A stretch of 64,000 nucleotides of DNA. Source: Gambelia wislizenii. Its lineage: Eukaryota; Chordata; Lepidosauria; Squamata; Crotaphytidae. Below are positions 1 through 11,095 of the stretch, piece after piece. A program made the translations under genes and the position numbers. Numbering within the stretch: the first letter of the stretch is position 1; the number at the start of each line of letters is the position of its first letter. The notes under the pieces are model-generated. The model did no database searches. It was given only the letters and a program-made list of their open reading frames with translations, and was not told the origin of the DNA. The stretch covers positions 263,313,187 to 263,377,186 of the forward strand of contig JAUMIR010000001.1 of assembly GCA_030847615.1 (NCBI GenBank), in the 5' to 3' direction.

Positions 1-819
1 GATAATGCTAGCCGTTGAGCAGCAAGCTAGCTCCCACCTGCACATTCCTGCTCTCCATTTGCATTGTGTTGTTCTGAGTGTTGTTACTTCCATTGAGAAG
101 GGAAAGCTATGTGTAAGTCAAGGGGTATAATTCTGGTGCAGATCCATTAAAGCTGGTGGCAGAGCACAAGTCTGCCAGGATACTTATGATGTCATCCATG
201 AGTGGAGGCTGCTCTCTCTTCTGTCCCTCCTATAAGGGTACGCAACAGCTGAAGAGAGTGGTCCTGGGCATAGCTCTGTTCCACCAGCCAGCTATGGAGT
301 GCAGCTGGGAAAGAAAGAGCAGCTCAGACCCCAGTATAAGAAGGCACTTTCTTTTCTGGGTGCTCACAGGCAGCTGGAATATATCCAGACGCAACCCTGC
401 TAGCTGAACAGTGGCTGCTGTTGTGAGCTTGGAGCAAATGGCATTGTGCAAGGAGGTACTGGATACCTCTTTCCATGATACTCCCAAAATACATATACTG
501 GTATAACTGGGAGCTTATACCAGCCTTTGTAATGTATACATGAACATACCTAAACATTAAAATCAGCTTGGCAAAGAGAAGAGAGGGTTTTTCTCTCCCC
601 ACCCCCTCTCTCTCACACACAAGGTTTATCCAGAAGGCTCCAGAGGGCAAGTCGTCTTGTCAGCCCCCACCTGCAGCCTGATGTAGAACCATTCAGACAC
701 AGTGTTATCACTTCAGTAAGAAACAGAGCTCTAAACAGAGCTTAGAATGCTACTTTTTAAAAGTAATTCACAATGTAATTCAGGAAGAAGGCCTCCAACA
801 GCAACCTGTCCTATTAATT
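1..819. other. Intergenic DNA, nothing recognised
   Basis: No coding region, RNA gene or recognised repeat was found. Open frames here are under 110 codons, lie on both strands and show no protein-family signature. The composition is ordinary for vertebrate intergenic DNA. Confidence 0.6.
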
Positions 820-1025
820 GTTGTTGTTGTTATTATTGTTGTTGTTGTAAACTTTTATGTCATTACTGACTTATGGCAATCCTAAGGTGAACCTATCATG
901 GGATTTTTGAGGCTGAGAGTATGTGACTTGCTCAAGCTCACCCAGTGACCCGCTGAGCAGGGATTTGAGCCCTGGTCTCCAAAATTCTAGTCAAACACTC
1001 AAACCACTAGGCCATGCTGGCTCTT
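820..1025 (-). repeat. tRNA-derived SINE (squamate type)
   Basis: Read on the minus strand, the element starts with GAGCCAGCATGGCCTAGTGG (A-box-like), followed by GGCTCAAATCC (B-box-like). It then has a body with a GCAAGTCACA segment and ends in GCCATAAGTCAGTAATGAC and a run of CAA units (the TTG run at 820-848 on the plus strand). This is the layout of a Pol III-transcribed tRNA-derived SINE mobilised by a LINE. The tail resembles the Bov-B-type tail of Sauria SINEs. The family name is inferred; related copies lie at about 27150 (minus) and 50090 (plus). Confidence 0.72.
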
Positions 1026-1420
1026 GTCCTATTAATAGTACCCTGTTCAAAATATACCTTGTAACATTGCTCATTACCTTTTAGTTCTTTTTGTCCACAG
1101 GAGGTTCATCTAAATAGTAAGAAAGCAGCATACATCTCATTTTTTAAAAAATCACAAAATACCCTGAGAATGTTTTGCTCTAAAGAAGTAGCTGGGGGGC
1201 GGGAATGCAACCAAAACAATAATATTACTAGTCATTACATTATTGTGCAAAAGGAAAATAATTTTGAATTTTTAATACAGTTGTCCCTCCATATCCATGG
1301 ATTTGGTATCCACATATTTAAGTATTCACGGCTTGAAAATATTCTTAAAAAAATAATAATCCAAAAAGCAAACCTTGATTTTGCCATCTTATATAAGGGA
1401 CACCATTTTGCTATGTCATT

Positions 1421-3373
1421 GCATATAATGCAATGGTCAGACATTAATTACTGATAAAGCCTCCATCCTGAATCGATGGGCTGAACATTTTCAAAGTCTC
1501 TTTAGTGCTAACCGAGTAGTCCAAGGCTCAGCTATCCAACATATGATACAAAAACCGATGAAAAATGAATTGGACATAGCTCCCACTTTGGAAGAGACCC
1601 TTAAGGCCATACAGCAGATGAAAAATGGCAAGGCAGCTGAGATTGATGGAATCCCACCTGAAGTTTGGAAACAAAGAGGTCATGTACTCCACGACAAATT
1701 GCATGAGCTCCTTGCGAATTGCTGGGGAAAAGGGGAACTGCCATCAGATCTCTGAGATGCAGTCATCATCACTCTGTACAAGAAAAAAGGAGCAAAATCC
1801 AATTGCTCCATCTATCGAGGTATAACACTGCTCTCTATTGCTGGAAAAATCCTTCAAGGATACTCCTGAACAGATTAGTTCCTGCTATTGAAGAAGAACT
1901 TCTTCCTGAAAGCCAATGTGGCTTCAGAGCCGATAGGAGTACTACAGATATGGTATTTGCCTTTAGACAACTGCAAGAGAAATGTAGAGAGCAGATCAAG
2001 GGTCTCTATGTAACATTTGTTGACCTCACCAAAGCCTTCGACACTGTGAGTAGAAAAGGTCTGTGGTAGATCCTGGAAAGACAAGGATGTCCCCTCAAAT
2101 TCCTTAAAATGATTATCTTGCTCCATGAGGGCCAGCACAGTCAAGTCAGATATGGCAATGCTCTTTCAGAGCCCTTTCTAATAACTAATGGAGTGAAGCA
2201 AGGTTGTGCTCTTGCTCCAACTTTATTTACAATCTTCTTCAGCATGATGCTCCAAAGGGCTACGGCAGAGCTCAAACAAGAAGATGGCATCTATATACAT
2301 TACTGTAGTGATGGTAGCTTGTTTAACTTAAGCCGTCTGAGGGCTCATACTAAGACTCTAGTTTGTGAGCTGCTCTTCGCTGATGATGCTGCCCTTGTTG
2401 CCCACACAAAAGCAGCTCTGCAGTGCCTAACATCCTGCTTCGCAACAGCTGCAGAGCTCTTTGGGCTGGAAGTCAACCTGAAGAAAACAGAAGTTCTTTA
2501 CCATCCTGCACCACAGGACGAACACCATCATCCCCACATTGTCGTCGGCAAATCTGTGCTTAAGTCCGTTTAGCAGTTCACCTACCTGGGAAGCATCATC
2601 TCCTCAGACGCCAAGATTGACAAAGAGATCGATTACAGATTAGCAAAAGCATATAGCGCATTTGGAAGACTTTACAAAAGAATCTGGAGTAATAAACACC
2701 TGAGGCAAAGCACAAAAATCAGTGTTTATAGAGCCATTGTACTGTCTATTCTCCTTTACAGGTCTGAAACATGGGTCACCTACCACCACCACTTACGATT
2801 CCTCAAACACTTTCATCAGCGCTGTATACGTACAATTCTAAATATACTCTGGACTATGTGATGAATGTTGCTGTCCTTGAGCAAGCAGGGATCACCAGCA
2901 TTGAGGCCATGATATTGAGAACACAGCTGCGCTGGGCAGGGCACGTTTCTAGGATGGAGGGCCATCACCTCCCAAAAATAGTACTCTACAGTGAACTCGC
3001 CACGGGTCAGCGTAAGAGGGGCGCTCCAAAAAAGCGATACAAGGACTCCCTGAAACAACATTTCAGGCTTGGCCAAATTGATCACCAGCAATGGTCCACC
3101 CTGGCCTCACATCGGGAGGCATGGAGACGCACTATCCACAATGCTGCAGCCTTATTTGAGAACTCACACCGAACAAGTCTTGAAGAGAAACAACAATGCA
3201 GAAAGAATCATAACTCAGAAACATCACCCAAGGAGACCTTCTGCTGTGCTTTCTGCAACCAGACTTGTTTATCTCGGATTGGCCTTTTTAGTCATCAGCG
3301 CACTTCCAGAAAGTGCGGGATGAGTCCTTCCTGAATCTTAATTTGCGAAGAAAAGCTGGAGAGGCATATAATG
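1421..3373 (+). mobile_element. 5'-truncated LINE with 10-bp target-site duplication
   Basis: The LINE body occupies 1431-3363 and is bounded by identical 10-mers GCATATAATG at 1421-1430 and 3364-3373. The related, uninterrupted element at 41057-41286 has the corresponding site as one piece, which confirms the insertion. The copy lacks the endonuclease region, starting within the N-terminal part of the reverse transcriptase. It ends in a short AG-rich tail rather than poly(A). The clade is uncertain (RTE/Vingi/L2-like). Confidence 0.85.
1438..3334 (+). pseudogene. LINE ORF2 remnant: reverse transcriptase plus C-terminal zinc finger
   Basis: This is a decayed polymerase of a non-LTR retrotransposon. 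Recognisable blocks in order are an N-terminal RT segment (to a stop at 1753), the palm with FVDLTKAFDTVSR (motif A Asp) near 2020, TNGVKQGCALAPTLF near 2185, LLFADDAALV (catalytic FADD) near 2370, a connection domain with RWAGHVSRM near 2930, and a C2H2-like finger CAFCNQTCLSRIGLFSHQR near 3250. The reading frame moves from frame 1 to 3 to 2, with in-frame stops near 1753, 2067 and 2571, so no functional protein is possible. Catalytic motifs are still readable. A close relative lies at 60577-61440 with different breaks, so the two copies are independent insertions. An endonuclease domain is absent through 5' truncation. Confidence 0.88.
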
Positions 3374-3653
3374 GGACTTGAGTATTCACGGATTTTGGTA
3401 TCCACGGGGGGGGGGGGGTTCCTGGAACCAAAACCACAGCAAATACAAAGGGACAACTGTACTCTCAGTACCCCCAAAGTAGTATAGTACAGACTGCAGA
3501 ATTACTTGTGCAGTGCTGTTTCCAAGCTCTTGGTCTTAACTACACTAGAATGTGGTGGGATGTTGCAAACTGGCATAGAGACAGAAACACAAAGTTACAC
3601 TTCATTGAACATAGAAATGACATGGTCTCTATGTAAAGGATTTACAATATGTG

Positions 3654-3655
3654 TT

Positions 3656-3725
<70 letters not shown>
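3654..3725. repeat. Compound microsatellite (TA)n(GA)n
   Basis: About 26 bases of alternating TA pass directly into about 46 bases of alternating GA. It is a simple-sequence repeat likely to be length-polymorphic. Confidence 0.95.
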
Positions 3726-3726
<1 letters not shown>

Positions 3727-3730
<4 letters not shown>

Positions 3731-5570
3731 GTTAGAGAGCATGAGGGTGGGCTATGGAGTTGGGATAAGAAATATTTAGGTGGTAATGGGGGGAGGTAAG
3801 TTACAGTGGCTCAATAAGGCTCTGCTTAAGAAGCTTTTCTGGTGTGATGATTTGAAGTAGGAAGTAGAAGTAGCTTTGCAGACAAATACATGTGGGTGCT
3901 TCAATCTTCCTGTGGCATCCTACAGCAGGTCACAACACAAAAGTGAGCCAAGTATCTTGTATGAGACAAGCAAAGTGAAGCTAGACAGTTTTGCCCTGCT
4001 TGCCCCTCATCAGTAAAAGTGAGTCCATCTCCTTTGTTTTACAGTGCAACTGCTACTGGGTCAGTTTCTGGGCGATTACATAGATTTTCACTGAAAAGAG
4101 AACTGCCCCTCTGTATCGCAGGCTCTCTCTTTTCCGAGTGACAGTCACCATCAAAAATTGAACCAAGTCCCACAACAGAAACCTATATTTCATGCTGAGC
4201 CCAGGACCAGGGGGTGCTTCAAATGTTGGTGCACTACAACTGCCATCAACCTCATCCAGCATAGCCAATAATGAGGGACGATGGGAGCTGCAATCCAGCA
4301 ATGCTGGAGGGGCACATGTTGTACTTTTCTGAACTAGTTGATGCAACGGAGGTGGCAGATATCTGACAAGAGCCATCATTTCAATGTTTTGCTTGAGTTG
4401 AACCTCTCTTGCCCTACCCTTTCTATAATTGGCAGAAGCTATTTGAATACTATGTGACCTGAGATGCAAGCAATCTTTTGCATGCAAAGCATGTGCTTCA
4501 TCAATGAGGTATGACACCAGGACATTGTCCGGGATTGCTTCTTCCCCACCCCAATACAAATGCTGACTCCTTTTTTACATTTAGGTGCTCTAAGTGGCTT
4601 CACTAAACCTTACTTTTTTTTACATGACCATCACTAGGGGAGCATGGAGAGGCTGAACGACACCAAGTGACACCAGTCTTAGTGGTGCCACAGACCACCA
4701 TTAATATATCCTACCTACTTCTCTTATTTTTCTGCCTTCTTAGAATCATAGAATCATATCTATTATCTTTCTCCTTCTGAAAGAGAGACTGCTTGTTGAC
4801 ACGAGCTTGAACTATGAATCTTTGCTGAACTGAGCTCTATTAAACAACTCCATGAGCTGTAATCTGTTCATCCCTGCACACAGTTAACACTCTTTTGAGG
4901 GCCCCATTCTAACAAATGAGGCAGATTCTAGGTAACTGGCAAGGCTTATACTTTCATTATATACCCAATAATATTGTCTCTGAGTTTAATAAGGCAGGTC
5001 ATCAATACCCTAAACATGCATGATGTTCATGCTCCTGCATAATAGCCTATCATGCTGCTGTTGAAAATATATATCCCTATTTTGCTAACATCCACTATTG
5101 TATATTTTTGCTTTCACACTTATGCATTGCTCTGCATCAAGCTTTGATCTTCTTTATTTGCCTCCTGGAAGTTCTAAATTCATAGGAAATAAAATAGCCT
5201 TCCCCAACTTTGTAAATATTTCTCAAAATGTATTTGGCTTTTTCAGATAACCAGGAAAAAAATCCCTCTGAAAATATATGCAGTCTAGAAATCTATTTCA
5301 TAGAAATCTCATGAGTTCTGCATGATTAGGCTGGTGGGGCTGAAACTCGGTGAACCCAACTTTCGCTTTCATGTTAGCAATACAGAAGGAGAGCGGGTGA
5401 CTATCTTAAATTCCACCCATTACTTTCCCAGTCCTTCTGTTCATCCTCCTTCATCACCTACTGCATATTATTTTTAACAAATGAAACAAAATCACTACAA
5501 AAATAGATATCTCTATTAATCATAACCACATTATTGTTCACATTCTGAATATATTATAAAGGGAGTCCCT
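3727..5570. other. Intergenic DNA with one old hAT-like fragment
   Basis: No gene was found. About 4215-4325 resembles a degraded inverted-repeat element (CAAATGTTGGTGCACTACAACTGCC... ...GGAGGGGCACATG), similar to elements near 16615 and 46905. The rest, especially 4560-5570, is AT-rich with no recognised structure. Confidence 0.45.
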
Positions 5571-5650
5571 CTTTTTTGCTTTTGGGGAGACTGCTAATCT
5601 ATTTCGGTGGAAGGGTCCCCCCCCCAAAAAAAAATGCATGGCCTTCTCCA

Positions 5651-6475
5651 TTAGGGTTTGAAAGTATATTTGAAAATATTCAAAAATGGTGGAAAAACAT
5701 ATTTCTTGAGTGTCTAGAAACTCTGGTAAGAATCATCTTGGACTATTGTGAATCTTCACAGTTTGAAATTTATTCTGCACAAAATTTGCAAAGTCCTGAA
5801 TTGTGAATAACATTTGAAAACTGTGCTGTTTTCAAAGACTTTCTTGCAGCAGGAAGATATTTGCTAAAATTACTCATTACATCCATCAAGAAGAATTAGT
5901 GAAGAATTACCTCCCTATTTTCCATTTCAGCTATGCCCAGTTACTCATCAACTAGAGGAAAATATTAAAGCCATGTTCGCTACTGTATATGAAGAAGGAA
6001 AATTACAACTAACTGTGGTGTAAGGATGTAATTCTTTGCTCATTTTATTCTTGAAGGAGGTAATAAATAAGTTTAGCCAATTTCATCCTGCTTCCAGAAA
6101 AACTGCACAGTTTTTAAAGACTATTAGCAGTTTTGGGACTCATTCTGAACAAAATTCTCACATGTAGTTTTTTATGTAGAAAACAATATTTTCTGCACAG
6201 AAAACTGTGTTTTCTGAGCAAAAAAAATGTTTCTTGTGTAGAAACTGCTGCAGTTAGAAACTTAAAAATTCATATGTGAATTTTTTTTTGCATAGAAAAC
6301 ATTTCCTATGTAAAAAAAAAAACCCAAACACATTTTTTCTGTGAAATAAATCCCAAACTGCCAATTCTTGTTACGCCAATATTCTTGTCAGTAGTTTCTG
6401 ACACTTGAGAAACAATTTTTTATTATTATTTTGAATATTTTCAAATATTCTTTCTATCCCTACAGTGATGGGAAG
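5651..6475. repeat. Two inverted copies of a GTGCAGAAAA-rich dispersed repeat
   Basis: One copy (about 5651-5940) starts with GAAAATATTCAAAAATGG and ends GAATTACCTCCC. A second (about 6045-6465) has the same landmarks in reverse order, finishing TATTTTCAAATATTC. Both carry multiple short palindromic pieces of the type TTTTCTGCACAGAAAA. The same family recurs at about 9700-10110, 10998-11095 plus 11906-12045, 49059-49560 and, partially, 51530-51660. It is probably a non-autonomous DNA transposon; superfamily unknown. Confidence 0.6.
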
Positions 6476-7076
6476 CTGCCACTGTGTGGGAACGGACCCT
6501 CCCAGAGTGCTGAATTCTCTCCTTTTTCCTCTAGGGATGTCCTCTGCTGAATTAATTATTCCCATAAGGGGGAGCAGATAATTTAATCATTGTCCTTCCC
6601 ATTTCCAGGCATCTTCAAACACTTCAAAAACTATGTAGTTTTCAAGGAGATGTCACAGGGGGCAGAAACTTTCCAGTGGTGGTGATTGTGGGCTTTCCCT
6701 ACCTAGCCCTGTATGAGATTGGGAGGGGCGATGAGCAGGGATCCGTCCTAGCCTGTCTCTCCCCCTCCCCACACAACATCAGAAAGCTGTATCATTCTGT
6801 AATCTGCTCTTGGTTCTTCCCCACACCCCATATGATATCAGGAGGCAGGGGGGGGGAAGTCAGGCAAGGATCTGGGAAACTATAACCTCGCTACTGTTGA
6901 AATAAGGACAAGATCTAGAACTTCAGTCATTAAAGGGTTAATGGTGAGTTACTGAGATCTAAATGGGACTTTAGCTTTATGTGTTACCTAAATCAACTGT
7001 GGAGCATCTATAAGACTAGTTCTTAGGACTGTGAGTTTAGTTGTTTCCTCTTTTGCACTGTATCCTGTATGACTCT
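6476..7076. other. Intergenic DNA, nothing recognised
   Basis: No gene or classified repeat was seen. A pyrimidine-rich segment sits near 6755-6830 and a G run near 6845-6860. Confidence 0.5.
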
Positions 7077-7077
7077 G

Positions 7078-7668
7078 GACTTTATCAGACGTGGCAAAAA
7101 TGTTGTCATAAGGATGCCAAATTAACAGGAAAGGACGTGCATACCAGATGATGTCATGCTTTCACAATTTCATCTGGAGAAAAAGGTGGGGGGGGTTGTT
7201 GTTTTTTATTGACAGGCCAAGCTGTCAATAGATCTGCTGTGGCATTTTGTTCCCACTATTGCCAGCTTTTGAAACTGCATGCCATTTTTGTCTCATGATT
7301 TCAGCATCCATGGGCGGTCCCGCTAGAACACTTCTGGGTGAGAATCTGAAAGCCAGGTAGGGGATACTCTTTTAAACCTTCCTGATTTACTTTTAAGTTT
7401 TAAAGTGTGTTTCTGTGCTTATGAGTATGTTTTATGTCTTTATTTTACTGTTTTTTTTATTTTTACCATGCCCATGTTTTCTCGTGAGAATTGCCAAGAT
7501 CATGAATGTAGAAGTAAACAGAGCTCCATTGATGCTCCAGTAATGCTGGGGCTGTTTTCTCTCATGATTACAGGTGAGTTTGATGAAAAGGGTTATTGTG
7601 CGGGGACAAGTATTTTGTTAGATTTTGGTGGGACAGAAACGTTTTTGAAGGTTAGTCTGATAAAGTCC
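7078..7668 (+). mobile_element. PIF/Harbinger-like non-autonomous element (GGACTTTATCAGA termini)
   Basis: The left end GGACTTTATCAGACG is matched by the right end TCTGATAAAGTCC. Flanking triplets are TCT and TCC, a near match for a 3-bp duplication. The interior has the family landmark GACAGGCCAAGC and a donor-like segment GCCAGGTAGGGG near 7350. No transposase is encoded; the open frame at 7405-7791 runs out of the element and resembles no protein I recognise. Confidence 0.7.
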
Positions 7669-8282
7669 TCCATTTCAGTGTGGCCTTTTTACTGTTTGGT
7701 ATATTTGCTATTTTGTACTATTTTGCTTGCCTTATTGCTCTTGTTCATTTTAATACCTTTTGACTGTGTTTTGTTCTCGATGTTGCTTTGATATAGATAT
7801 ATTGTTTGTAACTCTTTTATAGATTCGATGAAGATTATTTTCAGTATTTGTTTTGTCTTTTGAATCCTATTTTCCAACAGCTACCAGTATTCTAACAGCT
7901 GGTTTACATTAATGTAGAGGTCATTGTCACGTACCATCTGTCAGAACAGAGCCTAGAACAATCTCCTTAGTGGGTTGCTCCTCTCACCTTTCTGGCTACA
8001 AGGAACAGGGAAGAGGTGAATCTGAGAGGATGGGAGTCTATTTGAGGACTGGGGGGAATGAGAAAGGAGCCTGAGGAGGATTCTACTTGTTAATGTTTTT
8101 AGACACTCAAAAAGCTACTTTCTCATGTTTTCCTTGAGTCTGTAAATACTCTTCCCATTTGTGAAGTCAAAGGCTTTCTCTGAAGATGCCAGCCACAGAT
8201 GCCGGCGAAACATCAGAAATAAACTCTTCCAAAACACAACCTCAAAGCCCAGGGGGGGGGGACACGAAAAACTCTTCCCATT
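7669..8282. other. Intergenic DNA, nothing recognised
   Basis: No coding or RNA gene was recognised. About 8160-8260 contains GATGCCAGCCACAGATGCCGGCGAAACATCAG, which reads like an old repeat, but I cannot assign a family. Confidence 0.45.
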
Positions 8283-8460
8283 TATTTTATTTTATTTTAT
8301 TTTATACACTGCCTTTCTCCCTGAGTGGGACCCAAGGTGTCTCAGAAATAAAATTAGTTAAACCCAATCATGCAATTTAAGAAGTATAAAATTATATTTA
8401 AAAGATTCAAAAGTTAAAAACATAAATAAACACAGCAGACATCCCAATAAAAAGCCTCCC
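8283..8460 (-). repeat. LINE 3'-tail-type dispersed repeat with TTTTA tract
   Basis: A (TTTTA)n tract is followed by CACTGCCTTTCTCCCTGAGTGGGACCCAAGG and an AT-rich stretch. The same kind of segment appears near 43320 and 51245. The family is probably an L2/CR1-type LINE 3' region, read on the minus strand; the name is inferred. Confidence 0.45.
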
Positions 8461-8668
8461 TGGTCTCTGCCACCCTGCACTACTTGAAAAACTGGCCCTC
8501 CTGTCCTCACAAAAACACACACCTTGCCCTTTTTTTGAAGCTGCAGGACCATAATCAGAATTGGTAAAGAAAAGAAAGGTGTCTCTCTCACTCCCTCTTT
8601 ATTTGATTTGTCAGGTAACAGTACAGGGAGTAATTTTGAGCTCTCAGATTTGTTCTGAAAAATTACCT

Positions 8669-9541
8669 GGGGGTCGTTTACACGGGCAAATATTCCTCTA
8701 AATATACCGCTAAGATAGCTCATAGTTCCCATGGATCGCAGCACAGCATTGCCTCATTCAGAAGGGGGGAAGGTAAAACACCCAAATATAGCGTGCCAGG
8801 GGATGTCGCTACTTTTGCCGGTATATTTGCAATGTAGCACTTTATTGGCAGTGTAAACTACCATTCCGTTAAGAGCTTCCGCAGATCTTTACTGTGATTG
8901 GTTGCTATTATGTAAGGGGCGGGCTTAAAAGAGAGGGACTGTGTTCAGTAGCGATCAGGAAACTTTGAAAAATCCTCTCTGTTATTTTGCAGAAGGTCTG
9001 CCAAGAAAAAAGATTCCCAAGACCTTTCAGTCATAAAGTTCCCATCTGTCAGCTCTGCTTGGGGGAGAGAGAGAGAGGGGCGGGGACTGAGGGACGGAGA
9101 GTCAAAAATCCTCTGCTATTTTGCAAGTCTGTGAACCCTGACTAAACAAATTGTGCTGGAAAAACTTGTGACAGGTTCACCTTAGGATCCACGGCATGGC
9201 AGCAAGTTCTTTCAGCAAAGAAATTACTGTCCCTCTGCTTCAGGGAGTGAGTTCATTTACAGACAAATTTAGAGAGAGACAGAGACAGAGCCACTTCTTT
9301 GATCTTCCCCCCTGCTATTTTGGTAGTCTGTGAGTCTTTAGCTCGGAAATGCAAGGCTTCAAAGGAGGGTCTATGCCCTTCCTCATAAAGCCTTTGTCTG
9401 CTTGGGAGGCCATGCCCCCCACACTTTGTCAAGTCTGAATGAAAAAGCGGCATAATTAGAAAAAAAAACCTGACTGGCACAGATGCGCAAAAGAATTAAA
9501 GCGCAAGTTGCCGCAATAAATCAGCTGTGTAAACCAGCCCC
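8669..9541. mobile_element. Unclassified inverted-repeat DNA transposon
   Basis: The left end reads GGGGTCGTTTACACGGGCA. The right end, on the opposite strand, reads GGGGCTGGTTTACACAG, so the termini are imperfect inverted repeats about 870 bp apart. The interior has related blocks TCCTCTCTGTTATTTTGCAG and TCCTCTGCTATTTTGCAAG, near 8971 and 9109. No transposase frame is present. No convincing target duplication was found, so the superfamily is open. Confidence 0.5.
8891..8935 (+). promoter_or_regulatory. Promoter-like cluster inside the 8.7-9.5 kb transposon
   Basis: Within 35 bases there is an inverted CCAAT box (ATTGG, 8897-8901), a GC box GGGGCGGG (8916-8923) and a weak TATA-like CTTAAAAG (8924-8931). 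The spacing would suit an NF-Y/Sp1 promoter, but no downstream gene is visible, so activity is only a possibility. Confidence 0.3.
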
Positions 9542-9639
9542 TAGTTTCTTCCAATCTCAAGAGGAACTTAAATACCTTTCAAGTTAATCCAGATTTCATT
9601 TGGGAGAGCTCAGCCAGGTCTGTATAGAAATGCCCTTGT

Positions 9640-10110
9640 AGAAATGATCATCATGCCAATGTAAATGTTCGTACATTCTCTTTGTGCTGATAATTTAAAA
9701 AATGAGAAAACCATTGGAAACTGCACAGCTTTTGAAGGCTATTTCTAGTTTTCAAAATATTCTAAGCAAAAAAAAAAGTCACATGTGGATTTTTTTCCAA
9801 CAGAAATCTTGTTTTCTTGTCAAAAATATCATTTCTTTCTGCACAGAAATGTTATTTTCTGTGCAGAAGAAAACTGCACTCCCCAGCTGCCCCCCCATGT
9901 GACATTGGGAGAGCAAGGGAAAGCTTATTTTCTGTGCAGAAAGTGCTGTTTTGTGCAGAATAAGTTCAAAACTGCAAAGATTTTTCTCTTCTAGGATTCT
10001 CCGATCCCACCCCTGACATCATTCAGGAAACCTGTTTTGTGACCATGTTTTTCATATTTTTGAATAGTCTTCCCATTCTAATCATGTATTCTGTCAAAAT
10101 TTGCCATTAG
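9640..10110. repeat. GTGCAGAAAA-rich dispersed repeat
   Basis: The segment contains AACTGCACAGCTTTTGAAGGC, TTTCTGCACAGAAATG, TTTTCTGTGCAGAAG and TTTTGTGCAGAATAAG, all hallmarks of the family also seen at 5651-6475 and 49059-49560. It encodes nothing recognisable. Confidence 0.55.
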
Positions 10111-10997
10111 AACTTTAGTTAAACGTCTACCTTTTTTTTCTCAGGTGTTTGCAGGAATCTGAGATTTCCATGTTGCTCCTCTTGTTGCTTTGATTTTTGT
10201 TAGGGGTGTCTGGGGATTTTATTTAATTGGTTGCAATTTGTAATTTATAATGCACCGCAAGGATCAATTGAGGAGAAAGGAGCAATAATTCCAGTGAAGA
10301 AATACTGCACGTGTATCCTAGCTCTGATACTTCTTGCTAGAAAGTTATGATAAATAAATAAATAAATAAATAAATGCCAATGGTGAGTGGGAAAGTTAGT
10401 TGCCTACCCCTATTTTATGCAGAAAGAAGGCATTTTATCAGATGTAAAGTTTTGCATAAAAACTACTACAGTGATGGGGAAAGCCCATAATAAGCAGTAC
10501 GTCATCTGGGTAACCCATAAAAGTACAGGAGGAGAGTTCTCAAAATCTGGCTTGGCAAATCTATAGCCTCACAATTGTCCCTGCAAACTTCAGAGATGTG
10601 TGTGTGTGTGTGTGTGTACTGGGAAATAAGCACCACTGAACTCAATAAAGTTTCCATAAAACAGGATCTCTCTCTTGCTCTCTCTGTGTCTATTTCTGTG
10701 TGGTGTTTTGGTTGTTTTTTTAACCCACTAGCCCACTTGATTTGGCTAGGGGGTAACTTACCAATGAGGTCGTCTTTATATCTGATAAAGTATAATATCT
10801 CAACAGTTCCACAGAGTACTTAGTTAAACAATGGAATCTTTACTCTGGCACAGAAGTATTTACATGAATAGAATTATCATCAGGAAACTAAAATAGCAAA
10901 GAAATACATAAATCCACATAAACCAAATCTCAGGAAAACTCACTGGACCAAGGCATTTTTAAAGTAATAGCTGTTCATCCAAGTGGACACTTAGTGG
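10111..10997. other. Intergenic DNA with two microsatellites
   Basis: It holds an (AAAT)n tract at about 10348-10375 and a (TG)n tract at about 10589-10617. No gene or classified transposon was found in the remainder. Confidence 0.6.
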
Positions 10998-11095
10998 CAG
11001 AGATGGAAAGAATATTCATGAATATTTGAAAAGATCAGAAACCATATTTTTCAAGTGTTGAGAAACCATGTTATGAAGAATTTTGCACAGACTTT

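Larger units (their letters stand above)
1278..3459. mobile_element. Tigger/pogo-like miniature DNA transposon split by a LINE
   Basis: The element begins CAGTTGTCCCTCC and ends GGGACAACTG. A TA dinucleotide lies outside each end (1276-1277 and 3460-3461), as expected for the Tc1/mariner-pogo superfamily. The original element is only about 240 bp (1278-1430 plus 3374-3459) and encodes nothing. A LINE fills its middle (1431-3363). At least nine relatives occur in this window, in two terminal subtypes: CAGTTGTCCC and CAGTAGGACC. Confidence 0.85.

Noticed and set aside
4053..4559. 168-codon minus-strand frame
   Set aside because: It spans a degraded inverted-repeat fragment and has no family signature, splice-site context or codon bias supporting a gene.
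7405..7791. 128-codon frame with hydrophobic C-terminus as a possible small membrane protein
   Set aside because: It starts inside a Harbinger-like element and runs past its end; composition of AT-rich DNA explains the hydrophobic residues.
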